Assembly: GCF_033473495.1 (NCBI RefSeq)
Contig: NC_088939.1
Location: 1,054,001 to 1,118,000 of the forward strand
Source: Cercospora beticola
Taxonomy: Eukaryota > Ascomycota > Dothideomycetes > Mycosphaerellales > Mycosphaerellaceae
Reading direction: 5' to 3'
DNA: 64,000 bases
Each line of letters begins with the position of its first letter. The first letter of the stretch is position 1. Under the pieces are notes generated by a model. It was given only the letters and a program-made list of their open reading frames with translations, was not told the origin of the DNA and searched no databases. Position numbers and translations under genes: made by a program. Shown here in pieces: positions 33,201 through 43,472 of this stretch.

Positions 33201-33757
33201 TTAACGTGTACAACGGATGGAAAGCAGCAGGCAAGAGTGATCCGTGGTGCTTCGAGAATTTCATTCAGCCGCGTAACATCAAACGTGCGGAGGATGTCAG
33301 AAAGCAGCTGGTTCAGATCCTGGACCGTCATCGCCTCAAGATCATATCTTGCGGTCGGGATACCACTCGTGTGAGGCAAGCACTGTGCGCCGGCTTCTTC
33401 CGCAACTCCGCACGCAAAGATCCTCAAGAAGGGTACAAGACGCTTGTCGAAGGCACTCCTGTCTATATGCATCCTGCAAGCGCTTTGTTCGGCAAGCACG
33501 CGGAGCATGTGATCTACCATTCGCTTGTGGAGACCACAAGAGAGTACATGCACAACGTGACTGCCATTGAACCCAAATGGCTCGTTGAAGCAGCTCCTAC
33601 ATTCTTCAAGGTCGCAGGAAAAGATGGTGGCGGGTTGAGCAAGCGCCAACGTGCCGAGAGGATCCAGCCATTGCATAACAAGTTTGCTGGCGAGGATGAT
33701 TGGCGGTTGAGCGCACAGAGACGACAAGGGCGAGGTGGTGGTGGCACTTGGGGCTAA
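30224..33757 (+). CDS. prp22: Pre-mRNA-splicing DEAH helicase Prp22 (DHX8)
   Basis: A single exon of 1177 aa. An N-terminal helical region is followed by an RS-like stretch (KRHRRSRSRSREKKR) and an S1 RNA-binding domain at about 205-285 (FKIYDGRVTGVKDFGVFVNL). The helicase core has motif I GDTGSGKTTQ near 535, Ia TQPRRVAAMSVAARVA, motif II DEAH near 630, motif III SAT, and motif VI QRAGRAGRTGPGKC. HA2 and OB domains follow (GFFRNSARKDPQEGYKTL). The S1 domain distinguishes Prp22 from Prp2, Prp16 and Prp43. It releases spliced mRNA from the spliceosome. The absence of introns in so long a gene is notable here but not rare. Confidence 0.96.
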   Translation: MDDLEQLEILSLVSRITSEINNHMGVSDKTISEFVMAEHAKCANQSAFREKMADFDFPESLADSIDRLIRTMHPRFKNASHSNGGNDATEKPADKIQKFKGLAIADTAPVVDDLDDTFAALESLAGPPKTNGRKRSVSPVRYDDEKPSKRHRRSRSRSREKKRNDEYLFEDEFGRTRAHRPDRDDRKRHRRDSRERGRRKEPQLDDEPVLFKIYDGRVTGVKDFGVFVNLYGVKGKVDGLVHISAMSDQKVNHPSDLVERNQEVKVKVMKVQDKRISLSMAEVDQETGEDLAPGRKVQTGATGANSMGLGGATNFDSLKSAVPVIETGAAGKRQRKRMTSPERWEIRQLIASGVIKASDYPDLDEDYNAAMNGEQIEEEEDVDIEVREDEPPFLAGQTKQSLELSPIRVIKAPDGSMNRAAMQGDVLAKERRDMRQQEAQDKAKAEAAKTDLNQEWNDPMVAPGERRFASDLRQAKTGNGEVPEWKKIATGRGAEMGKRTNMSIKEQRESLPAYKMRKQFLDAVRQYQLMIVVGDTGSGKTTQLTQYLAEDGFAHDGMIGCTQPRRVAAMSVAARVADEVGCRLGEEVGYTIRFEDKTNENTKIKYMTDGIMQREILLDPELNKYSVIMLDEAHERTIATDVLFGLLKKTLKKRPDMKLIVTSATLDAEKFSTYFNECPILTIPGRTFPVEIMYSREPESDYLDAALTTVMQIHLTEKPGDILLFLTGKEEIDTSCEILFERMKALGPSVPELVILPIYGALPSEIASKIFEPPPPGGRKVVIATNIAETSITIDGIYFVIDPGFVKQTAYDAKLGMDRLQVTPISQAQAKQRAGRAGRTGPGKCFRLYTESAFQNEMLPTTIPEIQRQNLSNTILMLKAMGINDLLGFDFMDPPPTNTMLTALEELYALGALDDEGLLTRLGRRMADFPMDPALGKALITSVDLGCSDEMLSIVALISAVQTVFHRPKEKQQQADQKKARFHDPAGDHLTLLNVYNGWKAAGKSDPWCFENFIQPRNIKRAEDVRKQLVQILDRHRLKIISCGRDTTRVRQALCAGFFRNSARKDPQEGYKTLVEGTPVYMHPASALFGKHAEHVIYHSLVETTREYMHNVTAIEPKWLVEAAPTFFKVAGKDGGGLSKRQRAERIQPLHNKFAGEDDWRLSAQRRQGRGGGGTWG

Positions 33758-34392
33758 CATGATACGCCTGGTGTCTGCATATATGATGAAACAAGTGTGC
33801 TTCGCGGCAGTAACTGAAGTACAACTCCTGTTCCGCAGAGCTACAACATTCGACGATCCCACTATATCTGCAGAGGATCGATCTTCTGAGCCGGCACAGC
33901 TGCAGCAGTGGCGGACCGGCCGCAACCGCCTATGGGTGCGGTACCTTTTTAGCTTTCACATGAATGTCCCCCCTTCAGCAAATCTGCATACCCCTCCTCG
34001 ACTGCTCATGCCAAGCTGCCAGATCATGCGTCGAAGTGATGTTCAAATGCACATGCCCAGTTGCTGCCGTGTCACATCACCCGAAAACGGCCAAGCGTCG
34101 GATGCATGCACGAGCTCCGCATCTGCTATGGGATACTGCAGAGTCTGATCTTGGAAGCGATCAACATTGAAAGACTTACACTGCAGAAAAGCTCTCTCGT
34201 ATCTGCTGTACCTCCATCTGCAACTGAGCTCGCTCGAGCGCTCCTTCTCGATCTGTATGAGATGATATAAGATCACTTTTGACGTCTGGCAAGCCGCTAC
34301 TTCTTGATTCTTCTTTCCGCAACAGACAAACACCACTCAACACACTCACCACCACCACCACCACTCATCTGAATCACAGCTTCCCTTTAATA
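33758..34392. other. Intergenic, nothing supported
   Basis: 3' flank of Prp22 and 5' leader of the amidotransferase gene. A CAC trinucleotide run lies near 34348-34362. Confidence 0.4.
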
Positions 34393-35522
34393 ATGTGTCG
34401 TTGGTTCGCCTACATTTCTCCGTCGGAGCCCACGCTCCTCGCCGATGTGCTCATCACTCCATCCAACGCCATCACCAAGCAATGCTCTGAGCACTACCTC
34501 CCATACTTGTTGCCTCATGGCGAAGAGAAAGAACTCGATGATGCTCCAGACGAGCTTCTCCGGATGCGTAACTCCCTTCTCAACATGGACGGTCTCGGTG
34601 TCGCCTGGTACACTCCTTCAGCTGCTGCCTATACAAACAAGAAATCCGGAATGAGACCGGCTTTGTACAAAAGTCAATCTCCTCCAACGAACGACTTCAA
34701 TTTTCGAAGTCTGTGTGAGAATACGGAGAGTAATTGTCTTTTTGCGCACATTCGCGCCACCAGCGGCAGCGTGGTTACGCCAGTGAATAGTCATCCGTTC
34801 ACCTTTGGACGGCATACTTTTATGCATAATGGTGAGTGATCAGCAACTTCTCGTCGTGCTTGAGATCTTAGACGCTGACGAAAAATTCCTCAGGTGTCAT
34901 CTCCGACTTCACTCGCGTCCGCCGTGACATGACGGACCTCATGGCTTATGACGCCTACGAGAATGTCCGTGGCAGCACTGACAGTGAGCATGCCGCAGCA
35001 ATGTACATGACCTTTCTTTGCGGCGGACCTGAGAAATGCACCAAGGACGCCTGGGAGAAGACTTATCCTTTGGACGCCATGCGTTCGGCCCTCCAGTCCA
35101 CAGTCATCGGCATTCTAGAACAACAAGCCAAAGAGCTCGGCGACAAGAAGACTCCCAACAGTCTCAACTTCTGCGCCACAGACGGAACGCAACTCGTCGC
35201 ATGTCGTTTCCGGAACAGCTTCTCCCAGCAGCCACCGAGTTTGTACTGGAGTGAATTTGCTGGTCGCACATTGAATCGCAAGTATCCTGGTGACCCCGAT
35301 GGGTTGAGAGAGAACACGGATCAGAAAGTAGGGGAGGAGGAGAGAATTGGAAAGCACACGATTGTGGCGAGTGAGCCTACGACGTACGATGAGAAGGAGT
35401 GGCATTTGATTGGCAGGAATTGTATTTTGCTTGTTGACGAGAAGGGTGTGGAGACGGAGGTGCCGTTGGAGTACGATGAGCAGAAGTTGAATGCGCGAGT
35501 TGGTGGAGAAAAGGTCATGTAG
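34393..35522 (+). CDS. Class II glutamine amidotransferase, Dug3-like
   Basis: Exon 1 (34393-34831) and exon 2 (34894-35522), joined over a 62-bp intron, give 355 aa. MCRWFAYISP exposes Cys2, the N-terminal nucleophile, once Met is removed. HIRATSG, NSHPF and MHNGVISDF (restored by the splice) line the glutaminase site. Yeast Dug3 works with Dug2 to cleave the gamma-glutamyl bond of glutathione in the cytosol, so glutathione turnover is the likely role. The length is in the family range. An in-frame non-ATG extension upstream of 34393 is not used, because the Cys must be at position 2. Confidence 0.9.
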
Positions 35523-38500
35523 GACTCAAGGGATAGGTTGTGATTGATTTGGTCAATGGAAATGGATTCCTCTTGCTCCTTTTGATCGAGTGCTAGTCCA
35601 ACTTCGTGAGGTTCTCAGAGGCCTGGTCTTTGAGGAGCCAATGTGTACGAACTCGCTGCTCGTGCCACATGTCAAGAGAATAATGTTGGAGTGAGCATGT
35701 CGGGAACAGGTGCTTGGGCAGGTTCTTCACATGAGCTTAGTAAGCAGCCAAGTCATTCGTCACGGACCCAACTCCGCTAGCGCGAATCTGCCGCGCCGTG
35801 TACTTAACTTCTGACGCTCTCTTCGCAGAACACTTTCTTGGTCACCGTCCCATGGCGACGTGTTTTTCTCCATCAACCTGGCGCTTGCTCCCAAATAACG
35901 ACAATGTATGCGGCTCTGGTCGACACATACGCATTGCGACGCGGACGCCTTCAATGGCAGTTCTGCAACCGCACCTTCTTCTTGCGTTACCCCGATGCCA
36001 TCTCGGTACGTAACGCGACATCGTAAAAAGTCAGCCTGTGCCGCCTTTTGAGAGTCTGTGAGAAAATGGATCACCGCCGACCATAGACTTCTTGAAAGGT
36101 CATTCTGCGCTGTCCTCGCCCATTCAAATCTCTCGATCGCTGGCCAGCAACCATCGTCACTTGGTCGGCATGAAATGCGGCAACGAGGCTAGAGTGCGAT
36201 ATCGCGCATCAAGCAGGTGAGTGTCTCACTGGAAGAGTCATGTGGCTTCTGACTGATCACAGCTAGCACTCGCATTGGCTTCTGTGCACACTATCGCTGG
36301 ATACGCTCGGCCGGACAAGCCAAATCTGCACGTCCCGTCACCACCTTTCTCTGTGTCTGGGAGCACTCGGCAATCCGATTGAGAGGTTGGCAAACTGGAA
36401 GAAGCGCTTGCAGCCAAAGGCAGTCACACACAGCGACTTCGGCAACAACTCGAGCAGAGCCGAGATACGAGAAGATTTTCGACAACCAACGAGGCGGCTC
36501 TCAAGCTTTTGCACAGACACCAGCTTCGACACTGAGACATGGCGACATCGAGCGTGCCACGACGCCTCCCTGCGACCAGCTCTGCAGCGGCCCCTTAGGC
36601 TTGAGATTCAGTCAGCACAAACTTTGCCAGTGACAACCAGTGCATCACCAGCTGCAGCGACACTAGGTTCAGCCATCTTATGTGACGATCTATCCGGTGC
36701 AGCACCAGTCAAGGCAACCCTCGCAATGAAGCTGATTGCAATTGTCACTCTGCCCATTGACCCACCGCACGAGCCCTTCTCATTCGGCGCGAAATAGCTT
36801 CCACCACCTGTCTCCAATTGGGCTATCAAGACGACACGGCAGACAACACGCTCATCGACCCTAGAAGCACTGCGCCTTAGGAATCTCTTCAGCGTTCGCT
36901 CATCCTGACAAGCGCCACCAGAGCCCGTCCAGCTATGTCGAAGGCTAAACAACAATCAGAGCTTCAGCTCTTTGGCTGGACCTCAGCCAGATGCTTTTGA
37001 TCAACGCTCTCGCGGCCAGGTTCGACGCAACTCCGAGGATGCTTCAGCAGCAGTCGATCACAGTCACGATCAACGAGTGACTTGTCTATACGTGCACGCG
37101 TAGCTGTATCCCGTCATATCCCGCGCCGTACCGCACGCGCAAGTGCATTTACAGCGAGAGACGCACAAATGTCTCCCCGAGGAAGCTGCAATATGCAGAG
37201 ATGGTGGGTTGTCACATCGCGTCTCTCCTCGTTCATCGAGGACGCGTGATTCACCTGCAATTCTCGCATGGAAAGGCAAGCTTTCACGTAGCTCAGTATC
37301 TGGCAAATGCCTCACTTCCGTTAAAAAGTGATATCAGATTGATCCGAAGACACATGGCGCGTGCCCAGCTCCTGCTATTGCCAAGCACGCCTCGATTGCG
37401 GTGAAGGTGTGACTTAACGTATCGCCAGCCGGCCCACGATATCAAATCATCCTAACGAGACGCATTATGCTGTTCCCGCTTGACATCAAGATTGGTGAAA
37501 CCAGCTCAACAGCAACAATAGTAGAGGGAATGATTTGCAAGAAATACCTTGATCGTGTCTCTTTCATTGCTTCGACCTCAAAGAGGTGCTGAGCTTCGAA
37601 TCATCACAGCAAATGTAGATTCTTCTTTTCGAGGCACAAGTAGAAACTGTCAGATGAACATCCTTGGTCGTTCCATCATCAGCCAGAATTGTAAAAGAAA
37701 ACATGTTGTCTTGGCGGTTTGTGATCCATGTTTCCACGCTATTCCGAATAGGGCCGCGCCTTCCTTGACCGCACCCCTTCCATGGTACAGCTGTCTTCTG
37801 CAAACTATCAACACATTGGAGGTGCGGCCTCAAAAGTCTTTTGTGTGAGTCTATCGGCACTTTTCACCGACGCCGGCCTCTTCTGAGGGGTCGATCGGAG
37901 ACGCAGGTATGGGAAAACATGTGTGTCGCTGATGTGGCGGCGGTGACGATGAGGACGTGGAGAGCAGATTGAGAATGAATACTGCTCGCTCAATAGATTC
38001 AACAGCCCGCGATCGACGACCTCATAGATAAGAAATGCAATTACGCTCTCACTCACGATGGCCGCCAGATATTTCTCTCTGTCAGCGGTAGAAGCCCCTC
38101 CACGGCGAGTCCAGTAGAGGGAAAGCCTTGCAGCGATGGCATTGGAATGTTGGCCCAAGCAATGAAAGAATTAGACATAGGAATTGCACTTCCGGACAGG
38201 ATACTGAAGTCCTGCCGCCTGGGCTCATCTGGGATGCCAGGCGACAGGTCATTCCTCTCGGGATTGATCATGCCACGAGTATTCGCAAGTCCATGCCCAT
38301 TATCCGCCGGTACGATCGAGAACGAAGCCGTGAGACACGCTAGACATGATACTACCTCGCAGTGTGTACGTCTTACGCCACCGTCTCTTCTGAAAGCCTA
38401 CAGATATAGCTTGTCCAATGCTGACCTTACGACTTAGGTTACGAGCTCGCCTTGACAAAGTGCCATGTCCAAGACTCGCCAACCCTGCTGTTCAGCGCTT

Positions 38501-39419
38501 GATGTGGACGCACTGCTTCGTTAATTGTCCGGAAAAGACTCTTGTTGTTCAAGCTTGCGACAAGAGTGGGTGCTGTTCGACTGTGGTCGATCTGCGCGCG
38601 CGGCAGCTTGTTTTCGCTGCAGCTGTATTGTGCTGGCAGACCGCAATACGTGTCGGCAGGGAAGCGAGTGAGCGGGAGGATTTGTGACGGTGGACGTGCA
38701 GGATACAGCTTCGGTGAGCACAGCTGAGTTCATGGTATTGTTTCGATTGAATGAAAGGATGTAGAGCGTGGTGTATTCCAGCTGTCTCTTCGTCTTTCAC
38801 CTTTCTTCGGCTCTCTTCGCGCTTCAAGGTCCTGTCAGCTGACTTGAGCACGATACAGTGTTCTATTGCCATCGTAGAACGTTCCACGCGCTACCCTTGT
38901 AGCAAAGCTGCATACAACACGCTCGGCGCAGACTGCAAAGGATGTAGATCGCCAACACGTCGGCTGTGACCATCGAACTCGAATGGTCTCGCAGCCGCGC
39001 AGTGCGAGCAATCGAATCTTGCGCAGCGCATGCAGCGTGGCGGAGCCGCTTCGGCGGAGGCTCATCAGGTATGGCGGCGTGCGGCGTGCACGAGGCGGCG
39101 GAATGTGTGGGAGCGCATCAGGATCAGGCGGTCAGGGGGGTTGGCGCACTCTTGTCGCGAGTATGACTTCTGTCACGCAGCATCTGGTCGGACTCTGGCG
39201 GCCGCAGTCGTTGTGTATTCTGCCGCACTGCGCTCGTGGTCGCGGTCGCTGGCTGCGACAGGTGATTCGCCTGCAGTACCTACGCTGCAGCCGTTGTGCT
39301 AGCGCGGTCCTTGGCAGGCGCTTTGACCCCCAGCAGTTATTCGAACATCCGCCTTCTGAACTTGCCAACCACGACACACACTCACTCTTGCTCGTACACA
39401 ACATCGTTCCACCACCGCC
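35523..39419. other. Long gene-poor region
   Basis: About 3.9 kb with no recognisable gene. Frames of 60-140 codons at 35760-36074 (-), 36387-36797 (+) and 36608-36955 (-) lack family resemblance, and the 36387 frame begins with TTG. A good intron-like segment (GTGAGT...CTGAC...CACAG) occurs at about 36218-36263 but has no coding frame on both sides, so a spliced non-coding transcript is possible. The base composition is not AT-rich, so this is not a RIP-degraded transposon block. Confidence 0.35.
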
Positions 39420-41069
39420 ATGGCGCACCTCGCACTTTTCCACGGATGCGCGACGCGCAACTGCACTCGCTGCAGCGCTCAGTTCCTTTCGATTCCTGGT
39501 GGCGGCGCTCTCTGCGACCAGTGCCTTCACTTCAACACGACCAACACACAACAGCAATCGTATCAATCGCTCGACGTCTCGGCGCAAGCGCTGCTACTGC
39601 CATTGCAGGAATGCATCTGCGGCAACTCCTTCCTCGAGTGGAAGGGCCATCTCGCACATATCGGGCTCTGTCCTGGGTGCACTCGATCCCTGGGCGACGT
39701 CGACGCGCATCAGCGAGTTGTTGCTGCCTTCGACCGGTCGTTTCCGCATTACACGCCGCCGGATCAAGAGTGGCTTGTTCTTAACGGATTCAGAGGCCAG
39801 GTCACACCAGCGGTGCTGGCGGAGTTCAAACAGAGGGCCTTTGAGTCTCGGCTAGAATTACACCCAGCTTTTCAGCGCCGGCGACATCAGCAGTCGCAGT
39901 ACACTCAAACACGACCAGTGGGACCTTCGACCCCGAGCGTCAACACTGCGCAGCAGCATTCGAGATCCCACCCCCAGATGTCACCTCCGCAGCCGAACTA
40001 CCATACCCACGTGACACCGGTCCATACTCCACCTACACACTTCCACTCACCTGCGCACGCAACTCAGACTGACGGAGCGAGACTCGGTCAGTTCCAGTCA
40101 GCCACGCGCGGGTCTCACCCGGTTGGCAGCACCCCCTTTCCATCACATTTCCGACCTGCACACCTCGGGGGAAACGCTTCACGTACGCAGTCGCAGTCGC
40201 CGTCACCTGCGACCCACGCGACCGTCAATGCTCCGCAAGGTTTGGACGGCAATGGCGCACAACTCGCAGCAGTTCGTGCTCAAAAGCGTCACGAACTTGA
40301 GCGCGCTCAACAACCTCGATTCCCCGGCAATGCGAGATCTACTCCGACCGCCGCCTCGTCCAGCGGAATAACCAAGGCCAAGCCTGGGCGACTCATCTGT
40401 TCCTTGTGCAAGAAGGACAAACCCATCATCAAGGACAGGAACGACGGAAAACTCTGTACACCTTGCTTCAAAGACTGCCGTCGAGAGGGCGACCAGCTGC
40501 GCACCCTTGCTGAACAGGAAAAGCAACAAGAACAGCAAAAGCAGCAAGCACAGCAAGAACAACAAAAGCAGCAAGTCAATCAACTGCAGACACCCAGTTC
40601 AGCAGAGCGCGCACCTGCACCTTCTACAAACCGGCCACAAACTCCGGTGCCTACTCAGAGCGTCATCGCCACGCCTAGTACCTCATCCAGTCCGAGCGCA
40701 ATCCCCTCACAATGCTCGTCCGAATATGCCAGATCGCAACCGCAAACTCCGAACCTTGCACTAAGCGTCGCCATCACCCCCAGCACGACGCCAAGCCTGA
40801 GCGAACCGGACCCGCAAGAACAGCAGAGCAGTCGATCACACACTCCGACTCCATCACAGCGCCCAACCAATATGTCGACTGACCCAGCGCAATCCTCGGG
40901 CACCACCTTTGATGTCCCGAATACTCAGACTACCATACCTGGGATACCACAAGCAACTGTCGATCTTGCGATAAAAGAGAATATGCTCGACTTGGTAATT
41001 GCGGTGCACCGAATGCGAGAGGAGGAAGCTGCAAGGGAATCGAGCGATCAAGGATACACTGTGCAGTAG
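39420..41069 (+). CDS. Cys-module and Gln-rich orphan protein
   Basis: A single exon of 549 aa with an ATG in strong context (CCACCGCCATGG). The N-terminus has CATRNCTRCSAQF and CDQC, then CICGNSFLEWKGHLAHIGLCPGC, two candidate zinc modules. A Pro/His/Ser-rich linker follows, then CSLCKKDKPIIKDRNDGKLC with TPC, which looks like a four-Cys zinc finger. A glutamine-rich coil comes next (KQQEQQKQQAQQEQQKQQ). Then a Thr/Pro/Ser region leads to a short terminal helix. This layout suggests a nuclear or RNA-granule protein, but no named family is recognised. Confidence 0.65.
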   Translation: MAHLALFHGCATRNCTRCSAQFLSIPGGGALCDQCLHFNTTNTQQQSYQSLDVSAQALLLPLQECICGNSFLEWKGHLAHIGLCPGCTRSLGDVDAHQRVVAAFDRSFPHYTPPDQEWLVLNGFRGQVTPAVLAEFKQRAFESRLELHPAFQRRRHQQSQYTQTRPVGPSTPSVNTAQQHSRSHPQMSPPQPNYHTHVTPVHTPPTHFHSPAHATQTDGARLGQFQSATRGSHPVGSTPFPSHFRPAHLGGNASRTQSQSPSPATHATVNAPQGLDGNGAQLAAVRAQKRHELERAQQPRFPGNARSTPTAASSSGITKAKPGRLICSLCKKDKPIIKDRNDGKLCTPCFKDCRREGDQLRTLAEQEKQQEQQKQQAQQEQQKQQVNQLQTPSSAERAPAPSTNRPQTPVPTQSVIATPSTSSSPSAIPSQCSSEYARSQPQTPNLALSVAITPSTTPSLSEPDPQEQQSSRSHTPTPSQRPTNMSTDPAQSSGTTFDVPNTQTTIPGIPQATVDLAIKENMLDLVIAVHRMREEEAARESSDQGYTVQ

Positions 41070-41771
41070 ATCGGTGCAGCGGCGTGCATCGTCAGACATT
41101 GGATAAAACCTGGTCCAGGGTCTTATCTTGGGCGTTTTATTGACGACCCAAATACCATATCGAAGGTGAGTGCACATTCATGACTATACGATCCCGCTGC
41201 ACTCCACGAGATTGCACAATCCAGTATGAGAAGGCTGACATCTTCTCTCAAGCTAGGGGAGGTCCCTCGGAGGAGTCGCTCCGAAGCCATAGCTGTAAAG
41301 CAAAAATTTCAGAGCAACCTGGGTCATTCAGCAGCTCCATCAAGGAGTTCCATGCCTCAACAAAAATGGCGCCTCTTGCCCCCAATTGTTGCTGCGCTGT
41401 CCCATAGGAGACAGCCCTAAGGAAAATGCCTTTGTTTCTTTTCCCAGGCACGGGGCTATTCACCATGGGTAGAGTGGAATATGGCGCATTAACGAGCTGA
41501 TATCAACAACACCTTTGTGCAATCACTCAAATAGTACGTTTCACTCGCTTGTACAGTATCATAGGAATTTCACTAGTCGAGCCACTGCCTTCTCGAGCCC
41601 AACTTATGCTACATCAATCATACCTTTGACTTTTCCAACAATTTCCAAACAAGTACGAATAGAACAGAAGTGGAGAGACTCCAAGCAACACTACACAGAG
41701 ATCTCGACTCGAATCGTCTAGGACATTGATCTGAATCAAACACAGGTCGCAGACTCGATTCGCCTCAGACC
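41070..41771. other. Intergenic, nothing supported
   Basis: Promoter region of the 41.8 kb gene. No gene seen. Confidence 0.4.
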
Positions 41772-43115
41772 ATGACAATGGCGAACACACGTGGCTTCCA
41801 AGACATGGAGGACATGCAAGACATACTAGGCATCAACAACATAAATGAAATGCCCGATGTCACTGCAGACTGGACAGACAAAGATTGGACCGATTTCCAC
41901 AGCGCGTTCGAAAACACCACGGAACACGACCTCGAACAACTCACCAATCCCATGCGAACCGACAAGACACCTCCCTATCAGCCCTCTGGAAACAACAATT
42001 TTCCACAGCATGTGCCATCAGACCAGCTGCCGGAATATTTCCATGGCCTTCCGAATGAGTTCGATCTCTACCAGACACCACAGAATGGGGTAGAGATAGC
42101 ACATGAAGCACTTCAGAATGCTGTCTACGAGCAGTATCCCTACACAACAGCCGATGCACAAGCATACTGGCCAGTTGCAACAGCATACACCACTCAAACC
42201 TTTGGCCCAGGCATCAAGCAGGAGTCTTTCGATAACTCAGATTATGCTGCCATCCCTCCGCTCGGCAACAACGTCCAAACACCTCTCCCTAAATCGACAG
42301 CATACCGAGGATTCTGCGCTGACATCGCCGCCGCCCACACTCTCCTCGCCGAAACAGATGCAATGATCCCACTCGGCGTCCAAAACGACGACTGGCAAAT
42401 CGTCAAAGCTTCAGGAGTACACTACTACGGTGCCCGCCTCTTCGACGCACTCTCAATCCCCGCCACCGAAGTCCCCAAACCAATCGAAAACGATTTCCTC
42501 AAGGACTATTGGCGTTCCCATCAAGCCAAACAACTCATCGACATCCAAAACACTATTTTCACGCAACCAGCCAAAGCAGAAGCACAAGTTCTCATCCTCA
42601 TCGACGAAGTCCTGAAACTTCATGAGTTTGGCGTTCCGGCTTCTGTCGCGGCTTACAAGTCTCTGAAAGAAGGCTACCGACTCGAGGCGAATTTGATAGC
42701 TTCTGATCGTTTGGAACTCATCATTGCGAATGCTGCGGCAGACAAGTATATTGCTTGGGACGTTTTGAATGGGAATAATGTTCTCGCTCTGATTCGTTCT
42801 CCTGCGATGTATTTGAGTCGGAAGATTAGCAATAGCAAGGTTAATGGGAAGAAGGCGTTGGATAAGACGAATGCTGATCGAGCGATGGGTACGACGCCAG
42901 CGACTTCAAAGGCAGGATCGAAGAAGAAGGGAGGAAAGAAGGCACAGGCTGCTGCTGAGAATGCAGCATATCCCACTCCGGATGCGGATTCGCCTGCCAC
43001 TCAGAGCGTCTTTGGCGGGCCGGCCCCTCGTTTCTCGCTGGGTGGTCGTGGTGAAGGCACGAGAGATTACTCGGCGAGCCAGAATGGGTTTGGCAACGTT
43101 TTCGGATATGAGTAG
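41772..43115 (+). CDS. Orphan-family protein, member C
   Basis: A single exon of 447 aa. The N-terminal third is disordered (Asn/Gln/Pro-rich). The C-terminal half has a helical domain. Its core (AQVLILIDEVLKLHEFGVP, then RLEANLIASDRLELIIANA and KYIAWDVLNGNNVLALI) lines up with the two related genes at 50.3 and 54.8 kb, for example with DILKKYKWVGKDVLNNNNILLIV. A Lys-rich stretch (SKKKGGKKAQAA) follows. The shared W-[DV]-x-DVL-x-N-N-[IV] block is the best family marker. Function unknown. A second ATG lies two codons downstream. Confidence 0.7.
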   Translation: MTMANTRGFQDMEDMQDILGINNINEMPDVTADWTDKDWTDFHSAFENTTEHDLEQLTNPMRTDKTPPYQPSGNNNFPQHVPSDQLPEYFHGLPNEFDLYQTPQNGVEIAHEALQNAVYEQYPYTTADAQAYWPVATAYTTQTFGPGIKQESFDNSDYAAIPPLGNNVQTPLPKSTAYRGFCADIAAAHTLLAETDAMIPLGVQNDDWQIVKASGVHYYGARLFDALSIPATEVPKPIENDFLKDYWRSHQAKQLIDIQNTIFTQPAKAEAQVLILIDEVLKLHEFGVPASVAAYKSLKEGYRLEANLIASDRLELIIANAAADKYIAWDVLNGNNVLALIRSPAMYLSRKISNSKVNGKKALDKTNADRAMGTTPATSKAGSKKKGGKKAQAAAENAAYPTPDADSPATQSVFGGPAPRFSLGGRGEGTRDYSASQNGFGNVFGYE

Positions 43116-43472
43116 GCGGGTGAGCGGACTGATCGATCTGATTGACAGACAGAATGGCGTTTGGATTGTTGGGCTTATGGGAACGCAGCGGTTGGGCTGC
43201 AGGCTGTACATTATGGATTGAGTTTGTCTAGCAGAACTGGCGGGAATCTCCAGTCGCGTGTGCATTGCAGTGCATTGCAGCGCATAGCAAGACTGCAATT
43301 GGATAGAGACCTGCATGATTTGTCTCTGAGCTATGGGAAATCTCTGACCCATGTATAGCATCACTGAATGTGACAATGGTCTTTCATCATATCTTCCACT
43401 CTCCCTCCTCATTGATCCAACTGTCTTCATGCGAAATATGCGTGGCAATAGACACTTCTGCTCCCTGCTGTG
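43116..43472. other. Convergent 3' intergenic
   Basis: Contains an imperfect tandem repeat of TGCATTGCAG at about 43260-43281. No gene seen. Confidence 0.45.

Noticed and set aside
32924..33925. 333-codon minus-strand frame
   Set aside because: Lies antisense to the Prp22 coding exon. Its openness follows from codon bias in Prp22, and the translation resembles no protein.
36387..36797. 136-codon plus-strand frame
   Set aside because: Starts with TTG, and neither the sequence nor splice sites support a gene.
38983..39855. 290-codon plus-strand frame
   Set aside because: Overlaps the 39420 gene in another phase. Very Arg/Ser-rich with no motif, typical of a GC-rich shadow frame.
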